DNA of 64,000 nt from assembly GCA_010093705.1 (NCBI GenBank), contig MU006119.1, positions 106,196 through 170,195 of the forward strand, read 5' to 3'. Every line of letters starts with the position of its first letter. Position 1 is the first letter of the stretch. This document shows positions 10,557-25,300 of the stretch, piece by piece. The translations under genes and the position numbers were made by a program. Below the pieces are notes generated by a model. It was given only the letters and a program-made list of their open reading frames with translations, made no database searches and was not told the DNA's origin. The DNA is from Patellaria atrata CBS 101060 (taxonomy: Eukaryota; Ascomycota; Dothideomycetes; Patellariales; Patellariaceae).

Positions 10557-11516
10557 TAAAAATATAATTATAATTTTTATAAATAATAAAAAATAAATTT
10601 AAATATTTTATAATATTAATATTTTAAATAATTATAATTTATTTTTAATTATTTAATTTAATTATATTAAGTTTTAAAATTTTTTTTTAAAATTTTATAA
10701 TAATTTTAATTAATTTAATTATATTTATTTAAAAGTTAATTTTATTAAAATTATAGAAAATATTATTATTATAATAATTATTATATTATAATTTTTTTAC
10801 TTTTTTCTATTTAATAGATTTACTTATATTTAACTTATTTATATTAATATAATATTTTATTAATTCTATTAATTCTATTATTTAAATTTATAATTATTAT
10901 TTTTAATTTTTTTTTAATTTAATCTCTTTATTTAATAATAATAATATATAGTTAATAATAATAAATTAGCTTTTAATACTATAATTATTATATTAAATTA
11001 AGTTTAATATAATTATAATCTTAAAAAAAATAATATAATATTTTAATTAAAATATAATATTAATTTAATTAATATTTTATTATAAATAATTAATTTAATA
11101 TATTTTTATAAAATTATTAAAGTATTATAATTAGATAAAATTAAATTATTTAATTATTTAATTATTATTATAAATTATTAATATTTAATTAATAGATAAA
11201 TCTTAATATTAGTTTATTTAATAGATTTTATTTATAAAAATAATAAAAAGTAAAATTATTTATTTAAATATATTAAATAAATATAATTAATTAATAATTA
11301 TTTAATTATATAATTATTTACTAATTTATTATATTTAAATTTATAATAATTTATAATATATTTATAATCTTTATTATAAATTTAATTTTATTAAAATTAT
11401 ATATATTTTTATTAAAAATATTATATAATAAATATATTATATAATAAATATATTATTTTAATATATTTAAATTATATATTAATTATCTCTAAATTAATGT
11501 ATCTAATATATTATAA
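10557..11516. other. unassigned AT-rich DNA left of element A
   Basis: Degenerate A/T-rich sequence that forms the left flank of element A. About 55 bp near 11,020-11,070 match 28,984-29,040, suggesting both derive from one repeat family. The remainder was not matched and no gene is visible. Confidence 0.4.
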
Positions 11517-11521
11517 ATAGA

Positions 11522-12104
11522 TATTATAATAGAAGTCTATATTTATTAAGACGAAATTAGATAAATTTAAAAACACGTTTAACTTCTTACTTAATATAGT
11601 TAACTATTAAGATAGATTTAGTAAAATAATAGAATATATATAATAAAGATATTTTAAGTTAATAATATAACTTATTAACTTCTTAATTTCGAGTAATACT
11701 TATAATAAGATAAGACGTATTATATAGAAATAATATAATAAATAAAGTTAAGTTTAAAACTATAATATCTAAATTTATAGATAAAATTAATAGTAAAAAT
11801 AACTATAAAGAATCTAAATATATAAAAGAGAGATTATCTTTAAATATTTTTATTCTTTATAATTAATTTAGTTATTTATACTCTAATTATTTTAGTTATT
11901 AATTATTTATAATAATTAACACGATTAATAATTACTATTTAATTATTTTAGTTATTAATTATTTATAATAACTAGCGCGATTAACGATTATTATTTAAAT
12001 TATATAATTCTTTATTACTTATTTTATTTATAGTTTTTTTAAGTAATATTTCTTTTTTTTCCTTATTTATTATCTATATATTCTTATAATTTATAGCTAT
12101 AATA
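11522..12104 (-). repeat. element A 3' LTR (left)
   Basis: 583 bp, starting TATTATAATAGAAGTC and ending CTATAATA. It carries a duplicated block of about 55 bp with CGCGATTAACGATTATTATT-type sequence in place of the CGTCTATTACGTC block of the B/C LTRs. Confidence 0.88.
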
Positions 12105-12389
12105 CTATTCTCCCTCTTTTTAACTTTTATTTTAAGAGTTTTTTTCTTTTACTTAAATATATAATAAATATATTATCTATTTATTAAATTATATATATCT
12201 CTTTTTTCTTTCTTTCGAGATATTAAAAGCTAAATCCCGTTTAATCTATTATTAATATTATATTATTTATATTATTTTATATAATTATCTTATATTAACT
12301 CTTTATTCTATTTATTATTATTTTTCTTATTTTTATATTATCGATATCTCTTTTAGTTTCTATTTTAAGTATTTTATTTAGGATATAAA

Positions 12390-12755
12390 ATATAATCTTA
12401 TAATAATATAAAAGGATTAAGATAAATTTAATACTTTAAAAATTAAGCTTTATTATAAGTTTATTAAAGCTTATTTTACTTATAATAAAATGTTTATTTA
12501 AAAGAAACGTTTAATATAATAACTTTATTTCTTTAATTAAAAGAAGTTCGAAATATCTTATTATAAGCTTAATTTTATCGAGAAACTTAAGACTTTAAAG
12601 TAAATAGTTAAAAAGCGATAAACTTTCTTAATAACTCTTTCTTCTTCTACTATTATATTTTCTTTTAATTAGTTTAATTTAAATTTCTCTATCTTTAAAA
12701 GTCTAGAATTCTCTAATTTTAATAATAAAATTATTTAAGTTTTTAATTATAATTT
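12390..12755 (+). pseudogene. antisense reading frame in element A (decayed)
   Basis: Position for position the counterpart of the antisense frame described at 40618-40989 in element B, but with most codons further changed to A/T-rich ones. It lies between the pol end and the 3' LTR on the strand opposite to pol. Only homology to B identifies it. Confidence 0.4.
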
Positions 12756-12759
12756 ATTA

Positions 12760-15700
12760 AGTATTTAAATAGTTTCTATATATTATTTATATATTTATAA
12801 TCTTTCTATTTTATTAAGTATTTATATTAACTATTTATTTATTATAAATCTAAGATTTATTCTACTTTATAAATATTTTTTTCTTTAAGTTTTATAGATT
12901 ATATTTAGAGTTTAACGTTAATATATACTAGTTTTAAAAGTAATATATAGAAAATTAAGTATATCTTTATTTCTTATAGTAATTCTAATTTATAATTAAC
13001 TTTTCCTTTAATCTATTTAATTTTAAAAGAGTCGATTTTCTTATAATCTAGTTTCTTATTAAGTTATTTTATTTTAAGGTTTTTTTATAATAAGTAAATT
13101 TTATTCTCTCTTTTAAAGATTAATTTTAATAATCTATATTAATTATTATATTTTATAGTCTTTATCGTCTAGAAAGCTATATCTTATAATAATTATATAT
13201 ATAATTTTTTAATTTATTTAACTTTTAATATTACTTCTTATAAAATACTCTAAATTATTCTCGGTTTACGATATACTTCTAGTTTAAAACTATAGTTTAT
13301 ATAGAAGAATAAAATCTGTATAATATCGAATTTCGCGTTATTATATATAAATTATACTATTAGTAATAACTTTATCTAATTATTTTACTAGTAATTTATA
13401 TAATTATATAAGTATTACTTTAGAGATTAATTTATTCTCTTAGTTTAACTATCTATTTATAGATAAAAGCTCGTTAATAGCTTATAATTTATCTTTAAAC
13501 TCTATATTAGAGTTTATTAAAACGCTAATTTAAATAGTTTATCTCTATTTAAGATAATCTTTTTTAATATTTAATAATTCGTTAGTATTATTTTTATTAT
13601 TAATACTACTATTTATAGTACTATTATCGTCGTCTTTATTAATATAAAATAGATAAACTTTATTAATTATTTTATAATAATTAATATCGCGTTATACTTT
13701 ATTTCTATCGTTAAATCTTTAGATTCTAATAAACTTATAATAAAGTCTATTATTATTAAGTTCTATACTCGCTTTAATAGTTTAATATATTATATTTATC
13801 TATAAGATATATATTTTATACTCTTATTTTATACGTAATTATTATACTTTAAGATAATTTATTTTACTTTATTTTTTATCTTTAAAAAATAGTAATTTCT
13901 TAAAATCCTTTTTAAAGTTTTATTAATATCTTAATAACTATATATTAGTACTTCGTAGATCTCTTTAATAAGAGTCTTTTATAGTATTATTAATATATAT
14001 ATAAGTCTATTATATAGTTATATTTTTTAAGCTATTTTTATTACTTTAAAATTATTACTTTTTTAAAACTTCTCTATTATATTATCCTTTTAATAGATAT
14101 CACGAATTTATTATTCTCTTATAGATTCGATTATTAGTATTATAGCTAATCTTAATTAATTATAGATAATTATATTACTTTCTCTCTTTAATATTATATT
14201 ATATATCGGTTTTATTTTTTTTAAATAATTAAATCTTCTATTTATAATATTAATTAGTTTATTTTTAACTTTTAGTCTATAAAATATTTTAAAGTTAAAG
14301 AATATAAATATTTCTACTTATTTTATTTATCTTTAATTTAATTTCTTTATTATAAGGAAATTTATTAGGTTTTAATAATTTAACTAAACTTTTATAGTAT
14401 ATTTAAATCTTTTAAGATATAACCTTTATTATTTAAATATATCGATAATTATTAATAACTCTTTATCGTATATATTATAGTTTAGCTCTATAGCCGTAAA
14501 CTTTCGTGAATAAAAGATTATTAAATATAGTTATTCTTTTTTATCTAATTAACTTATATATATATTTAATATATAATTAGATATATTTATTTCTAATACT
14601 ATTAATTTCTCTAAATTAAATATAACTAGAATAAATATTATAATAAATTTCTTTTTAAGTTTATTAAATATTCTCTATACTTTCTTTATTTAATTAAAGG
14701 TATTTTCCTTCTTTATTAATTTTAATAGCGGCGTTATTATCTTTAAGTACTCTTAGATAAATTTTTTATAATAGTTTATAAAATCTAAAAACGATTATAT
14801 ATTTTTTACGTTCTTTAATATTAGCTAATCTTTAATTATAGCTATCTTTTTTAGGTCTATTTATATACTTTTAATAGTAATAATAAAGTCTAGAAATTTT
14901 ATTTCTTTAATATAGAATTTATACTTATCTAAATATATTAAGAGTCTCTTTTTTTATAGTTTCTTTAATACTTTTTTTACGTGCTTTTTATACTCTTTAA
15001 ATATTCTATTTATATATACTAGTATATTATCTAGATAAGTAGTTATAAATATATTTAAATATTCTCTTAATATATAGTTAATCACTACTTAAAATATTAT
15101 TAAGGCGTTAATTAAGCTAAATAGTATTATTATATATTTATATAGTTTAAACTTTATTTTTATAACTATCTTCTATTTTTTATCTTCTTTTATTCTAATT
15201 CGATAATAATTATCTTAAATATCGAATTTCGTAAACTATTTTACTCTTTATAACCTATCTTAGATTTTTAAGATTAAGGATAATAAATATCTATTTTTAA
15301 CTATAATATTATTTAACTATTTATAATTAATATATAATCTTAGCTTACTATTCTTCTTTAATATAAATAGAATTAGTGAAGCTATCGAGTTTTCGTTAAA
15401 TTATATATATCCTTTTTCTAAGTTAATATAAATATATTCTTTAAGTACTTTATATTATTCTCTTATTAACGAGTAAATTAGGTTAAATTATAGTTTTATA
15501 CTCTTTTTTAATATTATTTTATAATCTTATATCTAGTAATTTAAAAGTATAGTCGTTATATCTTCTTTAAATAAATCTTTAAACTCGTTATACTTTTTAG
15601 ATATTTTAAATTCTTCGGAAATTTTCTCTATATTTACTTTCCTAAGTTATACTACTTTTATACTTTTAAATTTATTTCTATAAATCTTTATTATCTTATA

Positions 15701-18240
15701 ATATAAAAAATATTTTATAAATATATTAACGTCTATTTATTTAATATATTTTATTTATTTAATTTTATTCTTTTATAAGATATTTTAGTTAATCTAAATA
15801 CTTTTTATCTTTTAATTAATATTTAAATTTATTATTTATAACTAATCTATTCTTAAAATTATATTTATATCTTTTAGATTAATTATAAAAATATATTAAA
15901 TAGTTACTTTCTTTTATATATTAACTTTTATTAATATAGTTTTAAAATTAATTAGACCTTATTTATATTCTATTTCTTCGTTATTTCCTAGTCGTAGCGA
16001 GATTAGATTCTTAAATTTTATATAAAATATACTTTTCTTCTCTATCTATTAAAGTAAGATAAACGAATTAGTGGTATTATTATTAACTAATACTATCGTT
16101 CTTTTACTATATATAGTAATATTTATTTAAAATATTCTATTATTATTTTATAAAGTTTTAAGAAACTTAAAAGTTATATTTTTTAATTATTTTTATCTTA
16201 AGTGATTTAATAGTTTTTTATATAATTATACGCTAGATAATCGAGTTTTATATATTTAATCTAATATAGTCTATCGTGTTTATTATAATATAGGTCTTTA
16301 TAATATTCTTTATATTTAAGCTCTTAATACTCTCTTTTAATAATTATATTATAATTAAAGTTACTTTTAATTCCTATTCTTTATCTCTATATTATATAAT
16401 AGTTATACTATATATCTCTTATTATATATTATCCGAAGTCTTATATATTATATTTAATAATATATTTAGATACTTTTTTATCGTTTTAAAGTACTTTTAT
16501 CTTTTATAAGAATACTTTTTCTTTATAAAACTCTTTTTTTAAATCTTTATAGTACTAATAATCTATACTATATTTATAATCTTCCTATATTACTACTATA
16601 TATTCTATATAAATTAATATTTAATAGTATCGTTTATATCTAAACTTATCTATATAATTAAAACTATTATATTTTCTATAATTATTTATTAATAATTTAA
16701 GTTTTTAGTTCTTTTTAAATTTTCTTATTTCGTTTTTATAGATTTTATATCCTTTTATCTAGTATTCACCTTTAGATAAATATATATAAATAAGATTTTA
16801 ATCTTTAAACTTTATTATAATCTTCTATTATTTATAGTATAAGTAGTTACTCTCTTTATATTATATTTATTAAAAGGTTAGATAGTTTTTTACTCTTAAT
16901 ATAAGGTTTAATTATTATTTTTTAACGATTATATCGATATTAAATTTAGATTTAATTAGTTTCTAATCTCGAAATTCTCGTTTAAGTTATTATTATTATT
17001 CTATAATTCGATATATAAGATTTAATTTATTAAATATTTATACTTTAATTCTCTAATTCTAATTTTATACTAGATATTCTAATATTATATATATATATAT
17101 ATTTTTATACGCCTAATATTATTAATTATTTAAATATTATCGAAGTATCTTCTCCTTTAGCTAATTTCCTATTATTAGAAATAATATTAATAGTCTATTT
17201 ATCTTTATTTAATAAAGTAGTAACGTTTCTTTAATCTCTTCCTTTTTTAACGATAAAACTAGTAATAGTAATATTAAATATATAACTTTAAGTTATATAT
17301 ATTAGTTATATCGCGAGGATAGTTATATTTTCTATAGATAATCTTTCTTAAAATATTCTATTTCTCTATATTATAAATATACTTTATTTATAAAATATTC
17401 TTTTTCTTCTTAAATAAACTATTATTATTTCTTTAACTTCTTTTATTTTATTTATTATAATCGATTAAAGTTTATTAAATCTCTTTAATTTTATTTATTT
17501 ATAGTCTTTATTATCTTCTTTTTATATTTAACTATAATATTCTTCTATTCTCTCTTTTTCTATCTATATTTATATAATCTATTATCTATTCTAACTATTA
17601 AGATTATTATATTTTATATAATTATTAATCTTTTATAATAAATTTATTTATCTTTTATTTCTTTCTTTAAATTTTAATAAAAAGCGATTATTAATAATTT
17701 ATTAAACTATTTTAATATTAATATTATTTATTAGAATATAATTATATACTTTAAAGTTAATTCTTTTTATTTAAGTTCTTAAAGCTTTTTTTTAACTATT
17801 TATTATTTATCGACTTTTTTAAAGATATTTTTAAACGTTTCTTTAAATTTTAGAAATAACTTAAAAATCTCTATTATTTTATCTTTTTAATATTCTTTAT
17901 TATTCTTAAAATAGTTTTATATAATAGATTTAAATTGTTTTAAAGCGTTTTCTTTAAGATATATTAATATATCGAGTATATATTTATTATTATCTATTAA
18001 TTTTATTCTTTTATAATAAATTCTTATTTAGATTAAAAATTCTTTTAATTTATCTTATTTTCTATTATATAGTATAGATTTTTTAACTTTTATAGTTTAC
18101 TATTATAATAATAATAATTATATAATAAATTATTTAAGCTAGTCTTTAAATTCTTAGATTATTTCTTTATTTTTAAATTTATTAATATATTTATATAACG
18201 TTTAAATATATTTTTTATTTATCTTTATATTAATTATAGC
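12760..18240 (-). pseudogene. gag-pol of element A, inactivated
   Basis: Collinear with the better-preserved gag-pol of B and C (see C at 49760-55285): gag, aspartic protease, reverse transcriptase, RNase H, integrase, chromodomain. Stop codons are frequent in all frames and start codons have become ATA. Limits are set by comparison with C, not by visible start or stop codons. Confidence 0.7.
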
Positions 18241-18296
18241 TAATAATATTATATTTAGGTCTTATTATATATTTCTCTATTATATAATAGTTATAA

Positions 18297-18879
18297 TATT
18301 ATAACGGGAGTCTATATTTATCGAGATAGAACTAGATAAATCTAAAAACACGCCTAACTTTTCACTTAACGTAATTAACTATTAAGGTAGATTTAATAAA
18401 ATAATAAAATATATATAATAAAGATATTTTAAGTTAATAATATAATTTATTAACTTTTTAGCTTCGGGTAATACTTATAATAAGATAAGATATATTATAT
18501 AGAAATAATATAATAAGTAAAGTTAAGTTTAAAACTATAATATTTAAATCTATAAATAAGATTAATAGTAAAAATAATTATAAAGAATTTAAATATATAA
18601 AGAAGAGATTATTTTTAAATATTTTTATTTTTTATAATTAATTTAATTATTTATACTTTAGTTATTTTAATTATTAATCGTTTATAACGACTAACGCGAT
18701 TAATAATTATTATCTAATTATTTTAATTATTAGTTATTTATAATAATTAACGCGACTAACGATTATTATTTAGATTATATAATTCTTTATTACTTATTTT
18801 ATTTATAGTTTTTTTAAATAATATTTCTTTCTTTCTTTTACTTATTATCTATATATTTTTATAACTTATAGTTATAATA
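18297..18879 (-). repeat. element A 5' LTR (right)
   Basis: 583 bp, the same length as its partner. It starts TATTATAACGGGAGTC and ends GTTATAATA before the ATAGA duplication. It retains more G/C than the left LTR. Confidence 0.88.
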
Positions 18880-18884
18880 ATAGA

Positions 18885-19342
18885 ATCGATAATTTTATTT
18901 TATTTATAACTTTAATTAAATCTTAATAAATTAATTAATTTAGTATTTTTTAAATAATAAAAAAAAATTATCTAATTATATATAATTAATAAATAATTTA
19001 TTATCTATTATATATTAATTATTAATAATAGAAATCTATATTAATTAAGTTTTAATATTTATTATATTAAAGAATATTTCTTTAATTAATATAACTTTTA
19101 TTTTTAAATATTAATTATAATTTAAAGAAAAATATTATAAATATCTTAATATAATATAATTTAAAAAATATTATTTATTATTATAATTTTTTTATAATTT
19201 AAAATTTACTTATTTTAAATTAATTATTTTAATAAAATTAATTTACTTTTCTTTTAAAATTATTAAATATAATATTATAATAGTATTATAAATTTAATAG
19301 AAAATTTATTATAATTTTAATAAAATATAATTAATAATTATT
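18885..19342. other. unassigned AT-rich DNA right of element A
   Basis: Right flank of element A. No match to gag of the second Gypsy family begins until about 19,343. Nothing identifiable is seen here. Confidence 0.4.
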
Positions 19343-22300
19343 TTTTCTAAAAATTAAAGAAGAATAATATAATTTTAATAAAATTAATAAAATTTCTAGA
19401 TTAAATTTATAAAAACTTAAATAGAAAATTAAAAGTTAAAGATAAATTAAAGAAATTAAGATAAAACTATTTAATAAACTTTTTAAAATTTTAATTTATA
19501 TTTATTTAATTAATTAATAAAGATAAATTATTATATAATTAATAAAAAGAGAAATTTTATAATAAACTTTATAATAATTTAAGATTATTAATATCTTTAA
19601 TAATTTAAAGATAATATTAATTAACTAAATATTTAAGATAAACCTTATAATTAAAGAATAAAAATAGTTAATATTAATTATAATAATAGATATAAACTAT
19701 AATAATATATTTATAAATAAGAAATAATTCTTTAAAATTAATAATTTATTTAATTATAAATACTATTAAATTATTTAATTAAAATAGACTATTATAATTA
19801 TTTAATTAAAATAGACTATTATAATTATTTAATTAAAATAGACTATTATAATTAAAGATTAATAATAAAATATTATAATTTTAAAAAATAAATTATAAAT
19901 TTAAATTAATTTATAATATTAATTTAATATAAAATAATAAGATAAAGTTATTAATAAATAAAAATATAATTAATAGAAAATATTAATTAATTAAAAAAGG
20001 AAATTATAACTATTTTAATAAAAGTAATTAAGTTTATAGACTAAAAATATTAACTTTAATCTTTAAAAGATAAAATTAAAACTATTAAATTTAATAAAAA
20101 GAAAAATATTAAAACTTTTTAAAAAGTTAAAATTAAAATTAAGTAAATAAGTTAATATTATTAGAATTTATATAGATATCTATTTAATTAATAAAGAGAA
20201 TTATTTATAAAATATAAAATATAAATATATTATTTTAAATATTATAAATTTATATAAAATTAACTTCTTAATATAAAATTAATTTATAAAAGATAAAGAC
20301 TTTTTAAATAAAGATAAAAATATCTATAAAATAATAATCTATAAAAAGTTATTTAAGAAGTATTATTATTTAACTTATATATTCTTAAAATCTATATTAG
20401 ATAAATTATTACTATTTAAAGAAAATATAAATTATAATATAATATTAAATTAAGATAATAATTTTACTATTAACCTTTTAAATAATATATTTATTAAATA
20501 TTTATAGCTAATAAAGGACTATCTAAAGAAGTATTTTTAGAAAAGATTTATTATTTTAAATAAGATATTATATACGTTTTTAATATTATTTACTAAGAAG
20601 TTAAAGGAAGATTAAAGATTTTATATTAATTATAAAAACTTAAATAATATTATTAAGAAAAATAAATATCTATTATCTTTAATTAAAGAAATATTAATAC
20701 GCCTTTAATAAGTAAAGATATTTATAAAACTTAATATAAAATAAGTATTCTACTAAATTTAAATAAAAAAGTTAATTAAAAATTTTATTATCTTTTAAAT
20801 AAAATATAAATTATTTAAATATAAGATATTATCTTTTATATTATATAATAATCTAATCTTATTTTAATAATTTATTAATAAAGTATTCTTTTAATACTTA
20901 AATAACTTTTATATAATATATATTAATAATATACTAATCTATTTTAAATATTTACTAAAGTATTAAATCTATATTATAAAAGTGTTAAAAGTATTAATTA
21001 AAACTAATCTATAAGTCGATATTAAGAAAAAGTGAGTTTTATATAATAAAGATAAAGTTTCTCGACTTTATTATTAATATTAACGGAATAGCGATAAATC
21101 TAGAAAAGACTAAAATAGTTTAAAATTAAAAGTTACTAATAAATATAAAGAAAATTTTATTATTTAATAAATTCTATAACTTCTACTAGAAATTTCTAGA
21201 GAAGTTTAGATAAATTATACGACTATTAATAATATAGATATAAAAAGGGGTTTAAAAACCACTTAAATAAAAAGAAAAAAAAATATTTAAAAAAGTAAAA
21301 AAGTTAATTCTATTAAACTAAATATTAATATATTATAACTCTTTATTTAAGATAAAAGTCGAGTTTAATTATAGTAATAAGATTATTATAATAATTATAT
21401 TATAGTTTTATAAATATATTTAAAGACTAATTACCTTCTAGACTAAGATATTATTAAAGATAAAATTAAGATATAAAATTCACGATAAGAAAATATTAGT
21501 TATAGTAAAAGTATTAATCGAGTAAAGAAGTATATTAATAGAATTATAATAAATTCTCTCTACTATAATTATTAACTATAAAGTACTAGAATATTTTACT
21601 ATAAAATAGTTACTTAATATTAGATAAACTTAATAGAATAAAGCTTTCTCTAATTTCTATTTCTAAATTATATATCGGCCTAGAGCCTAAAATATCGTAA
21701 TAAATATACTCTTTTATAAATAAGAAGACTTAAAAATAATAAAAAATAAAGATATTATAGTATAAATTTAAGTATTAATTAACTTAAATATAATAGTAGT
21801 ATCTTTTTAACTTTTAATAAAATAATAATTATTACTTAAAAAGATATTTTAAAGTAGTAAGAAATATATAATCTTTAAAGAGAAAATAGTAGAAAAGTAC
21901 ACTTTAAAGTTAAGATTTAAGACTTAAATAATAATAGCTAAGATAGTAATAATTAAGTTTTTATAAAGGATAAAAGAAGTTAAAACTTAAAATTAAGAGT
22001 TTATAATAATTAAAATATTAAAAGAAAGAAATAATATATTAAAGAAATATATTAATCTCGATTTTAGACTAGAACTTACGCTTATCTATTCTATAATTTT
22101 CACTATAATTAAAAAAGAAAAGAAAGTTAGATATAAAGTAGAAGAAAGAGAAGATATATCTATAAATTTAAAATAATATATTTAAAATAAACTCGATTAG
22201 AAATAAAAGTCGCTAATAATATATTTACTAATAAATTAAATATTAGAAGTAAATCGGAAATATAACTCTTTATTAATATATTAAAAGTAAGTTAAAGTTA

Positions 22301-22367
22301 AAAAGAAATATTAAAAACTATAAAACGATTTATTTATTAAATTTAATAGATTTATAGTCCTAGATAA
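19343..22367 (+). mobile_element. second Gypsy family, copy E1: gag-to-integrase fragment
   Basis: Plus-strand fragment matching the better-preserved copy E2: the gag part from 22,740 on, then protease, reverse transcriptase (RT box decayed to YINN near 20,925-20,940), RNase H and part of integrase. About 650 bp of gag/protease present in E2 (22,985-23,633) are missing, the join being near 19,590. The match stops at 22,367, where the sequence jumps into gag of E2. There is no 5' LTR. The tail of this copy is probably 28143-28961. All coding frames are broken by RIP-type stops. Confidence 0.72.
19771..19851. repeat. 27-bp unit tandemly triplicated
   Basis: TTATTTAATTAAAATAGACT plus seven further bases occurs three times exactly (19771, 19798, 19825). 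The matching place in E2 (about 23,812) has one unit. The identical copies in decayed DNA imply a triplication later than the base changes. Confidence 0.9.
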
Positions 22368-25300
22368 AAAGCTATAGAACGTTTTTAGGATAAGATTAAT
22401 ACCTTAAAAAAATAGATTAAGTAGTTTAAATTAAACTAAAAAAATATCCGGTTTAATAATAAATCTAACGATAAAGAACTATTAATATTATATAATTATA
22501 ACGACTAAGCTAGAATAGTCGACTTAACTAGAAGCTATAAAAGTAAAGGCGATAATAAGATAAAAAAGTTCCTTAATCTATTAAAATTAACTAATAGTAA
22601 AAAGCTAACCTATAAGGAGTAGAAAAGTAAAATAAACAATAAACTTTATATTAATAGTAACTAGTTTTAAGATAAAAGAACGAAAACTATCTATATTAAA
22701 ATATAAATTAATGGCGAGGTAGCTAAATATATATACTTTTTCTTAGAATTAGAGAAGAATAACGTAATCTTAATAAAACTAATAAGATTTCTAGATTAAA
22801 TTTATAAGAACTTAAATAGATAATTAAAAGCTAAAGATAAACTAAAGAAGTTAAGATAAAATTACTTAATAAACTTTCTAAAGTTCTAGTTTACGTTTAT
22901 CCGGCTAGTTAATAAAGCTAGGTTATTACGCGACTAGTGGAAAGAGAAACTCCACGATAGACTCTATAATAGTTTAAGGCTAATAATAGTGGAAGCTATA
23001 AATAACGATAAAATTAGCTTCTAGAAATACTATAGTAAAGTCACGATATAGATATAAAAGTTAAAAAGGTTAGATAAAGCTAGTAAAGCCTATAGAGAGA
23101 GTTAGAAGTGTGGTAAACTAACTAAAATAACTTCTATCTTAATAATAATAAATAAAACTTTATATCGATTAAGAAGTAGAGGAATTATCTTACCTATAAC
23201 ACTATAAGTAATAGAGTAGACTATAACTATTCGAAAGTTTATAGGTAACTACTTTAACTATAGTAAGGCCGGATATAAAGCGTTAAAATGCCGGGAACTA
23301 AAGAAGATAATCGAAGTAAAGTTAGTCTAAAAAGATAAGTATTAGAGCTTAAAGTCCGATTTAGAGTTAAATTCGAAAAACGAGAAACCCTAAGTAGAGA
23401 CTCTATATTAGGGCTAATAATAGAAGTATTAATAATACTAATTAACGATTTAGTATTAAAAAAGCTATTTATAATACCGTGCTAAATCTCGAAGAATAGA
23501 ATTATAATATAACTTAAGGCCCTAATCGATATTAAAGCTTAAGAGTATACCTTACTAAATAAAAGATAGCTACGCGCTCTAAAATAATACCTTAGAATTA
23601 AAGTTAAAAAGATAGACTAGAAAATCGAAGTTAATACCTTTAATAATTTAAAGATAATATTAATTAACTAAATACTCGAGATAAGCCTTATAATTAGAGG
23701 ATAAAGATAGCTAATATTAATTATAATAATAGATATAAGCTATAATAATATACTTATAGATAAGGAGTAATTCTTTAAAATTAATAGTCTACTTAATTAT
23801 AAGTATTATCGAATTATTTAGCTAGAATAAACTATTATAGTTAAAGACTAATAATAAGATATTATAATTTTAAAGAACGAGTTATAAACTTAAACTAATC
23901 TATAACACTAATTCGATATAGAACGACGAGATAAAGCTATTAATAAACGAGAACGTAACTAATAAAAAGTATTAGTTAACTAAAGGAGAAAACCGTAACT
24001 ATTTTAATAGAAATAACTAAGTTTATAGGCTAAGAATATTAGCTTTAATCTCTAAAAGATAAAATTAGAACTATTAAATCTAATAAAAAGAAAGATATTA
24101 GAACTCTCTAAAAAGCTAAAATTAAAGTTAAATAAGCGGGTTAATATTACTAGAATCTATATAAATATCTACTTAGTTAGTGGAGAAAACTATCTAAAAA
24201 ATATAAAACGTAAAGATATTATTATAGATACTATAAGTCTATATAAGATTAACTCTTTAATATAAGATTAACTCTTAGAAGATAAAAACCCTTTAAATAA
24301 AGATAAAGATATTTATAAAGCGATAATTTATAAAAAGTTACCTAAAAAATATTATTATTTAGCCTATATATTCTCGAAATCTATATTCGATAAGCTACCA
24401 CCGCTTAAAGAAGATATAAACTATAATATAATACTAAACTAAGATAATAATCTTATTATTAGCCCCTTATATAATATACTTATTAAACACTTATAGCTAG
24501 TAAAGGACTATCTAAAGAAGTATTTTTAGAAGGGGTTTATTATTTCGAGCGAGACACTATACACGTCTCTAATATTATTTATTAAGAAGTTAGGGGAAGA
24601 TTAGAGATTTTACGTTAACTATAGAAAGTTAAATAATATTATTAAAAAGGATAAATATCTATTACCCCTAATCGAAAAAACACTAACGCGCCTTCGACGA
24701 GTAAAGATATTTACGAAACTCGATATAAAATAAGTATTCTACTAAATCTAGATAAAGAAATTAGCCGAAGATCTTACTACCTTTTAAACGAGATATAGAT
24801 TATTTAAATATAAAATACTACTTTTCGAGTTATATAACGGTCTAGTCTTATTCTAATAATTTATTAATAAGGCGCTCTTCTAATATCTAAACGATTTTTA
24901 TATAGTATATATTAACGATATACTAATTTACTTTAAATATCCATTAAAACACTAAACTTATATCGCGAAAGTGCTAGAAGTATTAGCTAAAGCTAGCTTA
25001 TAAGCTGATATTAAGAAAAGCGAGTTTCACGTAATAAAGATAAAGTTTCTTAGCTTTATTATTAGTATTAATAGAATAGCGATAAATTTAGAAAAGACTA
25101 AAATAGTCCGAAACTAGAAGTTATTAACGAATATAAAGGGAATCTTATTATTTAATAAATTCTATAATTTCTACCGGAAGTTCCTAGAGAAATTTAGACG
25201 AGTTATACGACTATTAACGATATAGATATAAAAAGAGATTTAAAAACCACTTAAATAGAAAGAAAAAAAGGTATTTAAGAAAATAAAAGAGCTAATTCTA

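Larger units (their letters stand above)
11522..18879 (-). mobile_element. complete Ty3/Gypsy chromodomain LTR retrotransposon 'A'
   Basis: A 7,358-bp element in minus orientation with LTRs of 583 bp at 11522-12104 and 18297-18879, bounded by the 5-bp duplication ATAGA (11517-11521 and 18880-18884). LTR ends read TA...TA, as expected from TG...CA after RIP. The internal region is 6,192 bp. A polypurine run on the minus strand abuts the left (3') LTR. It is collinear with B, C and D, belonging with D to the 583-bp LTR subfamily. Decay is intermediate: few G/C, but some CG remain. Its host sequence (10557-11516 plus 18885-19342) is not identified. Confidence 0.9.
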
